Shown here: piece by piece, positions 11,805 to 20,449 of the stretch
Layout of the letters: each line of letters starts with the position of its first letter
How positions within the stretch are numbered: the stretch's first letter is position 1
Assembly (NCBI GenBank): GCA_000226015.1
Contig: JH152744.1
Coordinates: forward strand, 229,961 to 268,523
DNA from: Mnemiopsis leidyi
Lineage: Eukaryota; Ctenophora; Tentaculata; Lobata; Bolinopsidae
Reading direction: 5' to 3'
Length of the DNA stretch: 38,563 nucleotides
Notes under the pieces: generated by a model
Databases searched by the model: none
The model's input: the letters and a program-made list of their open reading frames with translations, nothing else
What the model was told of the DNA's origin: nothing
Translations under genes and position numbers: made by a program

Positions 11805-14800
11805 TTATCTAGTACCGATATCGTGAAATATATCGTCACTATCGCCAACAAACTCAAGATAACTGACTGAGTCAATAAAATGAGATAACTCAGCCCCCAC
11901 AATCCCATGTCTCTTGGGGTTGGACCCACAGTTCATGAGGCCGTGTTTGGTGAGTTGCTCCTCAAAGTACTTCCTAAATAAACAAAACACTCCTCTAAAA
12001 ACGAGGAGTACTTCAGCAGGCTGAAGAAGAGGAACCAGAGCTTCGTGGAGCTTGATCGTCTGTCGAGTCACAACTGTGATGGAGTGGGAGGGGGTAGGTG
12101 GTTTGGGCTGCCAGTTTTGTAGGCTGGACCGGTATACATCACCCATGATGTTGATAAGTTTACTGAAAATCTGGTTCATGTGATCCTGGATGTCAGTTTC
12201 CAAGTTGTTGATCTGATCTAGCAAGAGATGCTGACTCTTGGGGAGCTGCATTGTGAAAATGTTTCTAACCCAGGGGAGCAACTGTAGAACTACTGACAAG
12301 GACTGCGAGGCGATACCTAGATGTTTTGCTGTGATGGTCTTCAGTCCGATGTTCTTGATAGCCCCAGCTTTCAACACCAAATGACAAGTTCCCTCGTTAA
12401 AATGTTTTAAATTCTCCACCGTTTTTGTAAGGATGTCTTTAGACATGACGGGGATGTCCATAACACACTGACAGTACTCCACAACAATCTTGATAACAAG
12501 AAGTAGAGTGCTAGTTACAATGTATCTCTTCCCACTGAACAGGAGTGAGTTTTTAGGAGGGTCACTTGTAGAGTTGTAACTAGGTCTAGCAACAACCTCA
12601 CTTGGGGAGCAGTTCTTGACAATGTTGTCCACCATTCTCTGGAAATCAGCGGGCACATCTGCAGCCACCCATCTCTCTGTCTCCAGAAGAAGTTTGATGT
12701 TCGTTAGACGTTCTTGGTGGAACTGTTTCACCAACTCTCTACTTTGTCCTACCAGAGATGCCCTTATAGGGTGTGACGATTTGTTGGTCAACTTTTCACA
12801 TGTCAGAGCAAAGGACTCCACCAGTTTAGATAGTTTTATGTGGTTGTTTTGATCTAATCGCTCATTGGCAGCATTGTGACGCTGTTGTCGTAGAGTAAGT
12901 ATCTTGATACACTGGGATTGTGCAATCTCACACGAGGTAATCAACACATCATTACTCTCGGCCATCATTCTAGTGTAATCAGCTTCAGAAAGGAGAGCTG
13001 AAACATCGGGATCTTTTTGAGAGTTAAGGGTTGATTTAGCGTGATCAGAGAATGTTTCTAGAAGCTCCTCGGGAACAGGTTTGTTAGCTGCTGATGTTAT
13101 CACACATTTTATCAACTTGTTGGTGATTCCCATCTTTGTCAACAACTTGGTTATACCCTCAAATACCTTCTCAATCAACATGACAGCGGTAACAGGAGGT
13201 AAAGACCTGATCTGTTCGTCTAATTTTAAATCTCCCTCAAAGTTCACATTGTACAGCTGCTCAGCGATGATTTGTTTGATCTTCGCTTTCATCATTGTGT
13301 TTGATTCAGACTTATATGATTGTAGAAAGCTGACGTTTTTCCTTCTGAGCAGTCCAAAAAGGACACAAATAATCCTGTCAGTATCATCCTCTATCTCAGA
13401 GAAAGTCTTGTCATCAATAGTAAGAGTAGACAAAGTAAACTTGACAAAGTCTGCCTCGATCATGTTATAGATCATTCTCTCCATCTCACACAACTGTACA
13501 TCTAGATGTCTAAAGCTCTTTATCCCATTCAGATCATCGTGCAGAACTTCTTGAGTAGTCGTGATAAGATCTAGAGCTCCAACAAAGTCAGATTGACTGA
13601 GTAACAGCTGTATTGTAGGTTGAGCTTGTTTGACAGTCGACATCAGGACAAGCTTCTCGTGACACTGTTTGTATCGTTCTCTCAGTCTGTGTAGATGGAT
13701 TATTTGTAGGGACTGTTTGTTGAGACCAGTATCTACTGCGGCTAGTTGAGATCTTAGATTCTGGATATCACTCCTGATGTACTTCGCATCTTCACTAAGT
13801 CGCTCCTGGCTGGAGATTGTCTCGAAGAACTTGTGAGATTTGATGTCTACTTGCTCGCCAAGTTTCATCTCAACTTTGTCAAGACAGTGAGACAACTTCT
13901 CCTGCAGCAACTTTGTTGATCTTTGAGGTAGTCCAGCATTCCCAACAAAAGTTTTCCTATCCTTTTGAACCTCCAATTGAACTTGACTCTCGAACTGAGA
14001 CTGTGGTAGTACATACTCAAACGTTTCCGGATCAGAAAGACGAAAATCAGGTTTAAGAAATATCGGGTCTATGTCGACATGTTCGCCAGACTTCTTTCTG
14101 GCTCGAGCTATGGCTGCCATTTCCTTTTCCTTAGCTCTAACTTTTTTGTAAGGACCTAGCAAGTACTTCAAGTAGGGTATGAAGTGTTCAGGTTTTATAT
14201 CGGGAGGAAGATGCTTGCTGGGTAAAACTGGAGTAGGAATAAAGTAGGATCCCCAAGTTTTGGTGAACATATCCGAGTCGTAGTTCTTAGATCTTCTAGC
14301 TGGATCATTGAGAATGGAAGTCATGTTGGACTGGTGACGTCCTCGCTGGAGTTCAGGGACAGGTGACTGAGGTCGGGAGTTTTCCGTGCGGGAACTCTCC
14401 GCACGAGAACTCTCGGCAACACTGCTGGTGTAAAGTGAACTATCGAGAGAAGACACTGATTCCCTACCATTTCCGATGTAGAGACCACTGTCCACACTCT
14501 GGACCTTTCTCAAGTCACTGGTGAGCCCTCTAGTAGGGGACGTAACTGGAGTACTTGCTATACTGTCTGAAGATAACCTGTGGTTTGAAGATAGCCTAGT
14601 CAGAGTAGATGTTCTCTTGGGCAAACTCTCGACAGAGCTGGAGTCAGAGCGATACAGAACATTTTTAGAGAGACTACCTTCAGATCCAAACGGGTTGAGT
14701 GAGTTTAAGGAACCGAGATTCTGCGAGCTAGATGATTTGGAGGAGCCAAACGGGTTGTGTGAGCTACTTGAAGTGGTGGATCCAAATGGGTTGATTCCCC

Positions 14801-14993
14801 CACCAGAGGCAGCACGCTGATGCCCCCGAGCAGGACGTTGAGGGGAGGAGGGGGTCGAGGAGGATGAGGAACGAAAAGGGTTTCTTGAGTCGTCTGAAGA
14901 CTCGTCAAAGGGATTTTTCCCAATCACATTGAGTTTATTTTTCTGACTACAAGCGGAGTTATTGTTGGAGGTGTAAGGGAGCTTCCTGCTCAT
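11805..14993 (-). CDS. VPS54: VPS54, GARP tethering complex subunit, single coding exon with NPF-rich N-terminus
   Basis: GARP tethers endosome-derived vesicles at the trans-Golgi network. One uninterrupted frame; 1062 aa from the ATG at 14993 (human VPS54 about 977). Seen: Ser-rich N-terminus (~1-230) with five NPF motifs; TKTWGSYFIPTPVLPS; the GARP coiled-coil core LLQEKLSHCLDKVEMKLGEQ; QSDFVGALDLITTTQEVL and SFRHLDVQLCEMERMI, both near-identical to the family; C-terminal Vps54 domain with FHQERLTNIKLLLETERW, VEYCQCVMDIP and GLKTITAKHLGIASQSL. The frame stays open upstream to a good acceptor (TTTTCCAG at 15039), so a coding upstream exon is possible. If not, the leader has an ATG-TAA (15036-15031) and a short uORF (15007-14990) whose TGA overlaps the start as ATGA. 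The NPF motifs are not in human VPS54 as I recall it. Confidence 0.93.
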   Translation of the reverse strand: MSRKLPYTSNNNSACSQKNKLNVIGKNPFDESSDDSRNPFRSSSSSTPSSPQRPARGHQRAASGGGINPFGSTTSSSSHNPFGSSKSSSSQNLGSLNSLNPFGSEGSLSKNVLYRSDSSSVESLPKRTSTLTRLSSNHRLSSDSIASTPVTSPTRGLTSDLRKVQSVDSGLYIGNGRESVSSLDSSLYTSSVAESSRAESSRTENSRPQSPVPELQRGRHQSNMTSILNDPARRSKNYDSDMFTKTWGSYFIPTPVLPSKHLPPDIKPEHFIPYLKYLLGPYKKVRAKEKEMAAIARARKKSGEHVDIDPIFLKPDFRLSDPETFEYVLPQSQFESQVQLEVQKDRKTFVGNAGLPQRSTKLLQEKLSHCLDKVEMKLGEQVDIKSHKFFETISSQERLSEDAKYIRSDIQNLRSQLAAVDTGLNKQSLQIIHLHRLRERYKQCHEKLVLMSTVKQAQPTIQLLLSQSDFVGALDLITTTQEVLHDDLNGIKSFRHLDVQLCEMERMIYNMIEADFVKFTLSTLTIDDKTFSEIEDDTDRIICVLFGLLRRKNVSFLQSYKSESNTMMKAKIKQIIAEQLYNVNFEGDLKLDEQIRSLPPVTAVMLIEKVFEGITKLLTKMGITNKLIKCVITSAANKPVPEELLETFSDHAKSTLNSQKDPDVSALLSEADYTRMMAESNDVLITSCEIAQSQCIKILTLRQQRHNAANERLDQNNHIKLSKLVESFALTCEKLTNKSSHPIRASLVGQSRELVKQFHQERLTNIKLLLETERWVAADVPADFQRMVDNIVKNCSPSEVVARPSYNSTSDPPKNSLLFSGKRYIVTSTLLLVIKIVVEYCQCVMDIPVMSKDILTKTVENLKHFNEGTCHLVLKAGAIKNIGLKTITAKHLGIASQSLSVVLQLLPWVRNIFTMQLPKSQHLLLDQINNLETDIQDHMNQIFSKLINIMGDVYRSSLQNWQPKPPTPSHSITVVTRQTIKLHEALVPLLQPAEVLLVFRGVFCLFRKYFEEQLTKHGLMNCGSNPKRHGIVGAELSHFIDSVSYLEFVGDSDDIFHDIGTR

Positions 14994-15038
14994 TGACCCC
15001 ACCTCATAGCTTTGTGCTGGGTAGGGCGCTTTACATTC

Positions 15039-16895
15039 CTGGAAAACGTGTCAGTTGTCAGCGGAACTTTGATGGACTAATATCCCAATACAATCCATCA
15101 TTAATTGATTTAAATTAAATTTGCAATTTTGTTTCATTTGAATTTGAATTTAAAACCCAAAAATTTCAATCACAATAAAATGGTGAATTTAGATTGTGAT
15201 GATTTAGATTGAAAACACCATAAGATAATGTATGTAGGTTGTAGTGACATTAGAAATGAATATTTAATTATGGATTGTAGTTTACTACAATCGTCAGAAT
15301 AGACACCGTGACAGTGAACTCAGATATCGGAAACACTACTGCAAGATTACAGCTAACACTATAGATTTGTGTCATAAGTTACTACTGATTAAAAGCATGA
15401 GAATGCGAAATGTGTAAACATTAAAGAGCTGCGTTCAATAAATTTCTAAGTAAATTAAACTCAATTTGCGAAAATAAAAGACTGGTGTGAAGATCTGAAT
15501 ATATAATAACTATCTACTGTCGAAAATGATCTTCCGCTTCATACAATTATAGCGTCAATCTTATGTTTAAGAAACTTTAAAAACATTGATATTACACAGA
15601 TATTGTGGGTGATTAGTCGTGATTCAATTAGAGCACAGCAATAATTCCACAAACAAACAACGTGGGTGCTACCCATTTGGGTGCTATAAAAATTTACTAA
15701 ACCTAGCAAATTTGTCCAGACAAGCGTCAGATCAAATAAAATAATGAGGAGTTGCTCCAAGCCTAAACCACCCTACCTAATATAAAAACAGTTCAACACT
15801 ACAATAGATGATGAAAGAATACAGTACAGAGGATATAGATCTAGCTGGTTGATCCAGAGATTCCCCGTGTAAAGACTCTTCTCTCTCTCTCTCTGGTGGA
15901 CATTTCTAGAGGACGGGAAAGTAAGAATCCATATCACCAGTCATAAGGAGGCGAGTTTGGGTGAATAGCGGGGAGAAGGAGTTAAAGAATGATTTTCGGT
16001 TGAGATATAGGAGAGTAGAGAAATAGGGTTTCTACTTTCCCAAAGTTGAAGATAATGGAGAGAAGCTTCTATTTTCCCGGACAGAGATTACCGGGAAACA
16101 GAAGGTATTGTCCTTCTCTATATCGATGTTCTTTGTTTTCACAATACTCGTACCTGAGGGAAGAGGGAGTTTAATACCTTTTTTGGGGGAGGAGGGGGGC
16201 AAGAGGAGGTGAATGGAAGTAGCAAGAAAACGTGCTTCCTCCAAAGATTTGGATATACCACTTATCAGCCTTCCTTGCTATGACCCATTATATAGATCAA
16301 TAATTTACACGCGGCAGTCGGCACATAGTAGTGAGCTTGAAACTGTGAGGGCACGTGACCGTCTGACCAAATGTTCCAGCAGAAGCTAAGCTAGGTAACA
16401 CTTTATGGAGCTTGAGGGTAAAAACCCACAAACCGGGAATCAAGGTAATACCTCTAGACACCCTGTTCTATTACAATCCTCAAACTTGCTTAGAATTAAG
16501 CAATACTTTGATAGTGATCCTGGCCCTGGGAGTATAATCATCCCGTCATTAATTGCGTGATACCACGCTAAAAAAAGAATTTGTCCCAATGATTAACTGA
16601 TGAGATAACAGGAAAGGTACCAGATCAATCTATCTATAAGCACTTATTCTTGCCGGATAATTAGTCACACAAGTTAAACAAATATATTTGTTGAGCTTGT
16701 GTATAAAGCTCGCACTTTTTACCCGTCCTGCTAACGATATTCGATGGATGGCAGCGGAGTTCCGTTAACACAAACGATAGGCAAAGCTTTACTCAAACAA
16801 AAAACAAACAAACTATAAGCTAGAGCATACCAAAACAAAAAGTAACAAACAAACTATAAACAAGAACATACCGAAACAAGAAAGTAACAAACAAA
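15039..16895. other. Intergenic region between VPS54 and the Yippee-like gene
   Basis: It should contain the VPS54 promoter/leader and the 3' end of the Yippee-like gene. I searched the minus strand here for the missing Yippee C-terminal exon (a YEYA...YKEG-type sequence) and did not find it. There is a short CT tract near 15878-15892. The open frame at 16032-16244 (-) lacks any recognisable domain. Confidence 0.45.
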
Positions 16896-16931
16896 CTACA
16901 TATAAGCTAGAATGTATACCGACCTCCAGCC
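16800..16931. repeat. Tandem repeat at the 3' edge of the Yippee-like exon, ~45-bp unit x ~3
   Basis: Three degenerate copies of a unit with AACAAACAAACTATAAGCTAGA and an ATACCRAAAC segment. On the minus strand each copy carries a GGTATG/GGTATAC-like sequence. The copy closest to the exon lies just past the possible donor CTGGAG|GTCGGTATAC, so splice-site-like sequence is reiterated. Confidence 0.75.
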
Positions 16932-17180
16932 CATATAAGCTTTACACTTTAGACAAGACAGATATCTGACAATGTTCGTGTCCTCCTCCGCCGCTCCCAT
17001 TATCCTCTCACTGACATGGCTCTCCTTGACATTGTACCCTGCGCTGAAGAGGAAGCCTTGACCGTCCACCAGAGTCTTACACCGGTCCAGCAGGTCCTTC
17101 TTGGCGGCAATGGGCGTCTTGCACTCTTTACAGCAGTAGATGTGACTGCCGTTAGGGTGGACTATGAAGAGTTTGCCCAT
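16896..17180 (-). CDS. Divergent Yippee-like zinc-binding protein, C-terminus missing or in an unseen exon
   Basis: Yippee-family fold (Yippee/Mis18/CRBN group, one structural zinc). Start ATG 17180, MGKLFIVHPNGSHIYCCKEC, as in YPEL5 (MG-[KR]-F---H--G). First knuckle C17-x2-C20, second C76-x2-C79, 55 residues apart instead of the usual 52; the extra residues lie in MGAAEEDTNIVRYLSC, where relatives have a shorter MLTGRH-type loop. GQGFLFSAGYNVKESHVSERI matches GRAFLF--VVN----E---RVM. The frame runs 94 aa and ends after CKAYMGWRSVYILAYM. Relatives continue after GW with a YE-A---Q-YKEG segment, absent here. A possible donor (CTGGAG|GTCGGT, near 16925) suggests a further exon that I could not find; otherwise the gene is truncated. 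It could be a decaying paralogue of the YPEL5 gene 4 kb away. Confidence 0.72.
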   Translation of the reverse strand: MGKLFIVHPNGSHIYCCKECKTPIAAKKDLLDRCKTLVDGQGFLFSAGYNVKESHVSERIMGAAEEDTNIVRYLSCLKCKAYMGWRSVYILAYM

Positions 17181-18258
17181 TCTAGCCAGGAACTGCCGCC
17201 CCTAGCAACGTAGCGAGGTAAGGAGTAAGTTTAAAATGCGCCAGTTCTCCTCAGCCCACAATAAATTTATATCAGTCACATAATTCATGTATGATATAAC
17301 ACTCAAATGACACAGTAAATACACGGTCCACTGTGTTCGGTTGTGTGAGGAGCCCATAATTTTGTTACTTTAATCAGATTATATTTTCAAACTAATTTGC
17401 ATAAAAGTTAGGTCATCTTGCAATAAACTGATTAAGCTTACTGTTGTGCAAAGGAAAATTCAAACCGAAGTATTTAATCAATGTCGTTTTTAAGACAGTA
17501 AAACAACAATTTATGTGTAACAGCCGTTGGAATAACAAAATCTATAAAAGCTCATAAAACTATTTAAGTATTTACAATAGAAACGGTAAGAAAATATTTT
17601 CGGTTAGTTAACATAACAATTAACAACTAAACACATTATTTTACGCTGAAAAGACGTATTATGTTTAAACTCTTTAGAGTATAAAACGATATAAAAATTC
17701 AATCTACACGCTAAAACCAAGGATAAATTACAAATTATCAATATAAAGCATTTAAAAAACTTATTTTAACTACAATTTAGCAACATTTAACATGAAAAAT
17801 AGTACTTTTAGGGAAAATAAATTTGTTTAAGTGCTAAAGCTCTAGTTGATTGCTACAAAAGTTAGAAATTTATTAAAATATTCTTACTAATGTCCATAAC
17901 ATAATTCAAAATGGTGATTTCTACTCATCTGAATAATAAATTAGAATAAAAACCAACCCTTTATAAATTGATAAGGGGCTAGATTACATCAAAGACGCCC
18001 AAGTCTGACGGAAAATGCGTGTTAGACAAATTTTGGTTCAAAAAAAGCACAAATTTTATTGGGGCAAATTTAGGAAATGTTGACAAAATTCTTCCAGACG
18101 AGACATTGGTCATCTTTATGTACAGCCGTCAAGTCAATAGCGGTGCAATAGTACAATAAAATACAGTTCAATTGTCCAGTATCAGTTTCAAAATTTTTTA
18201 AGTTTAAAACCCAAGTCCGATTCCCTTCCCCATAGTCTGTGATTACGATCTTCTCGAT
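17181..18258. other. AT-rich intergenic region between Yippee-like gene and sulfotransferase
   Basis: Very AT-rich, probably the sulfotransferase 3' UTR plus the Yippee-like promoter. No exon, RNA gene or repeat unit stands out. Confidence 0.45.
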
Positions 18259-18458
18259 GCTAACGCCTCAAAGTTCCTTAGAAATTCTTCCCAAAGCCAG
18301 AACTTCAGTTGCTAACACCTCACAATTTCCTGAGAAATTCTTCCCAAAGCCAGAAGTTCAGTTGCTAACACCTCACAATTTCCTGAGAAATTCTTCCCAA
18401 AGCCAGAAGTTCAGTTGCTAACACCTCACAATTTCCTGAGAAATTCTTCCCAAAGCCA
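18259..18458. repeat. 53-bp tandem repeat x ~4 overlapping the sulfotransferase stop codon
   Basis: Units start at 18259, 18311, 18364 and 18417 with the consensus GCTAACACCTCACAATTTCC continuing to CAGAAGTTCAGTT. Units 2 and 3 are essentially identical, unit 1 is diverged and unit 4 is partial. The last unit encodes the final residues of the sulfotransferase (ALGRISQEIVRC) and its TAG stop (18418-18420). Confidence 0.95.
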
Positions 18459-19578
18459 ATACCTTACTTATAGAATCCTTACAGGGGTAGGAGTAGAGTT
18501 CGCAGTCTACCTTGAAAAACATGTTGTACAAAAGTTGTACATCATGCTTAGAGATAGTTCTGAAGTACTCCAGAAGGCAATCATCAGTTTTACCGTGCAC
18601 ATTGAGGGACATCCTGAAGTCCAGGTTCAGATAAGACCTCTCTATCACACTGAACAGATACCCACTTTCCTCGTTTAGCTTCTCCAGTCGGAGAATGTTG
18701 TAATCAATAGAGCAGGGAGCGCAACTCTGATAATACGGCATGATGTGTGGGTCCATCCCTCCGTTAAGAGCCCACTTGACGAACTCCTTGAAGGTAGGTC
18801 CGGGAGGGTTGAGGTAAGGATTCCTCGCAACGTCCTCGTGTCGTAGACTCCCCAGCTGTCTGTTCAGTATCACTGTCCCAGCCTCCGCTAGAAGTGCTTC
18901 CTTATCCTCCTCAGAGAAGCTAGGGTCTACACTTCTGTACTGCCTGACTATCTCTTCTCCATATCTCTTCTTGTAGAACGAAGGTGACCTGGCCATCTCC
19001 CATTTGTCCCTGTAGGCACTGAGGAACCTGGTGACAGGATTCCTTACTGTCATGAATGGGAGACCTAGTTCTTCTTTCATCACCTTGTTGTATTTAAACT
19101 CATCAGCAGGAACAGAGAGGTAGCGCGTTGTTGGGTTGTTCGCCCTCATTGTGGATATGTCACAATCCTCGTAAATCTTGTGATTAAAGTTTGCTTTACA
19201 GAAGAGGTCTAGCCAGTTGGAACTGCCCGCCTTGAAGGTCGGACACCAAAGTAGTCCGATAGAAGGAACATCAAACAGTTCAGAAGGTTTAGTTACTGAG
19301 GCAGCTTTATTCCCGCGTGCATTACAGATTTTTCTGACATTATCAGATCTCTTCTCAAACCTTTGCTGTATAACATGCTCCACATGATAAGCTGCTGTAG
19401 CTGTAGGGATGACTGTAGCTGTGGGTTCTTCAGTAGCAGATTCCACCTTATTAGCAACCATGGAGTTAGAGTTGAACTTGAGGTTCCCGTTGAAGATAGC
19501 CATGTTGACGACTATCAGAGCAGTCATGAGGAGTATCTTGAGAGTTGTCATTATCCAGTGTCTGGTTACACAGCTCAT
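18418..19578 (-). CDS. Golgi carbohydrate sulfotransferase (HNK-1ST / CHST8-14 type)
   Basis: Type II membrane enzyme expected to transfer sulfate from PAPS to a glycan in the Golgi lumen; acceptor not predictable. Start placed at ATG 19578 (-3 is A), 386 aa; the frame extends 12 codons upstream without another ATG to a possible acceptor. Seen: short cytosolic tail; TM anchor ~11-30 (LKILLMTALIVVNMAIF); stem with Thr/Ala/Pro; 5'-PAPS motif CPTFKAGSSNW (~112-122; family usually CPK-A-T-W); 3'-phosphate motif RNPVTRFLSAYRDKW (~179-193); MPYYQSCAPCSIDYNILRLE in the C-terminal half, as in the family; C-terminal Cys pair near YNMFFKVDCELYSYPC. The coding region is intronless. The final dozen residues come from the tandem repeat; a donor-like AGTAAG|GTATTG there leaves a different last exon possible. 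Confidence 0.85.
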   Translation of the reverse strand: MSCVTRHWIMTTLKILLMTALIVVNMAIFNGNLKFNSNSMVANKVESATEEPTATVIPTATAAYHVEHVIQQRFEKRSDNVRKICNARGNKAASVTKPSELFDVPSIGLLWCPTFKAGSSNWLDLFCKANFNHKIYEDCDISTMRANNPTTRYLSVPADEFKYNKVMKEELGLPFMTVRNPVTRFLSAYRDKWEMARSPSFYKKRYGEEIVRQYRSVDPSFSEEDKEALLAEAGTVILNRQLGSLRHEDVARNPYLNPPGPTFKEFVKWALNGGMDPHIMPYYQSCAPCSIDYNILRLEKLNEESGYLFSVIERSYLNLDFRMSLNVHGKTDDCLLEYFRTISKHDVQLLYNMFFKVDCELYSYPCKDSISKVLALGRISQEIVRC

Positions 19579-20314
19579 TGTTCGGATGTCCTCTCTACAT
19601 GGATCAACTGTCACCTAGCTAGCAGGGAGCGTTATTGTTAGTGAGTTGTAGAGTTAGGCTTGGTAGTGATTAATGAAGCTTAAATAATTGTTGTGTAAAC
19701 TTCGAGGAAATTTAGGAGATATCAGAAACTTAAAGTACGACATAAGTTTTAAATAAAAATCGCGTCATTCTTGAAAAACAATACAGAACACATACATTTT
19801 CGGCGCAAACCATAACAAGACCAGAGTCAGAGAGACCAAATCTTAAATGAGAAAGTAAGAAGAAGCTTTAAATCTGAATTTCAAGAAAATTCTTATAGCT
19901 TTCAGGCGTTGATAAAAGGTCTGCATTAACATGTAGCCCTGCGAAAGTGGCTTTTAGATTCACTCGACTGACGACTAAAATAATGAGGTGATTTATCTAT
20001 GTTAATGCATAAACAAATGCATGGCACGTCATATATACATAAGTTTGTGTACATGAATAAAACAATCTTATTCATACATGTGTCAGGAACTGCAGCTAAA
20101 GTCTAAACAAAACTTTAAATTTGCATCGAGATAACATACGACTTAACTAGGTACTTAATCAATAATTCGCTTATAAGCAAAATTTGGGTTTTATAATTTT
20201 ATTGAATTTACTTTGGATTATCAATAAAAACTAAGTAACCCCTTCATGATTTGCTCCATTTTATTCCAAAAACCCAACGAAGGTAAGCATAAACGACTCA
20301 TCAATTAAACAGTC
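19579..20314. other. Intergenic region upstream of the sulfotransferase
   Basis: AT-rich sequence between the sulfotransferase start and the distal YPEL5 exon. No gene or repeat recognised. It should include the sulfotransferase promoter and the 3' UTR of the longer YPEL5 transcript. Confidence 0.45.
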
Positions 20315-20449
20315 TTATTCTGGCAGCACTAAACCATATCCAAACAGGTGGTCATACTCCACTATCAGTGATCGCTCCAAGATAACCTTCCCTTCTTTGT
20401 ATCTCTGAGTGTCTTCCTCTGTATACTCGTACATCCACCCTATCTTTGT
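20315..20449 (-). CDS. YPEL5: Distal alternative last exon of YPEL5
   Basis: Acceptor ATTTTCAG at 20450-20451, then 44 codons and a TAA (20317-20315). It encodes [28 protein letters not shown], then a unique tail [14 protein letters not shown]. It aligns residue for residue with the proximal exon 21139-21023 up to the shared KVILER helix and has the same entry phase. The two exons are 573 bp apart. There is no second copy of the N-terminal exon immediately upstream, which argues for exon duplication rather than whole-gene duplication. Confidence 0.85.
   Translation of the reverse strand, partial: TKIGWMYEYTEEDTQRYKEGKVILERSLIVEYDHLFGYGLVLPE

Noticed and set aside
13081..13470. 129-codon plus-strand ORF inside VPS54
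   Set aside because: It is antisense to a strongly conserved VPS54 coding region and has no domain of its own.
15840..15860. CTGGTTGATCCA, similar to the start of 18S rRNA
   Set aside because: The match stops after about a dozen bases and the downstream sequence is not rRNA.
16032..16244. 70-codon minus-strand ORF as a VPS54 or Yippee exon
   Set aside because: It lacks similarity to either family and no splice phase connects it. Ser/Pro-rich chance frame.
18259..18458. CRISPR array (regular 53-bp units)
   Set aside because: The units are contiguous and near-identical with no unique spacers. It is a minisatellite.
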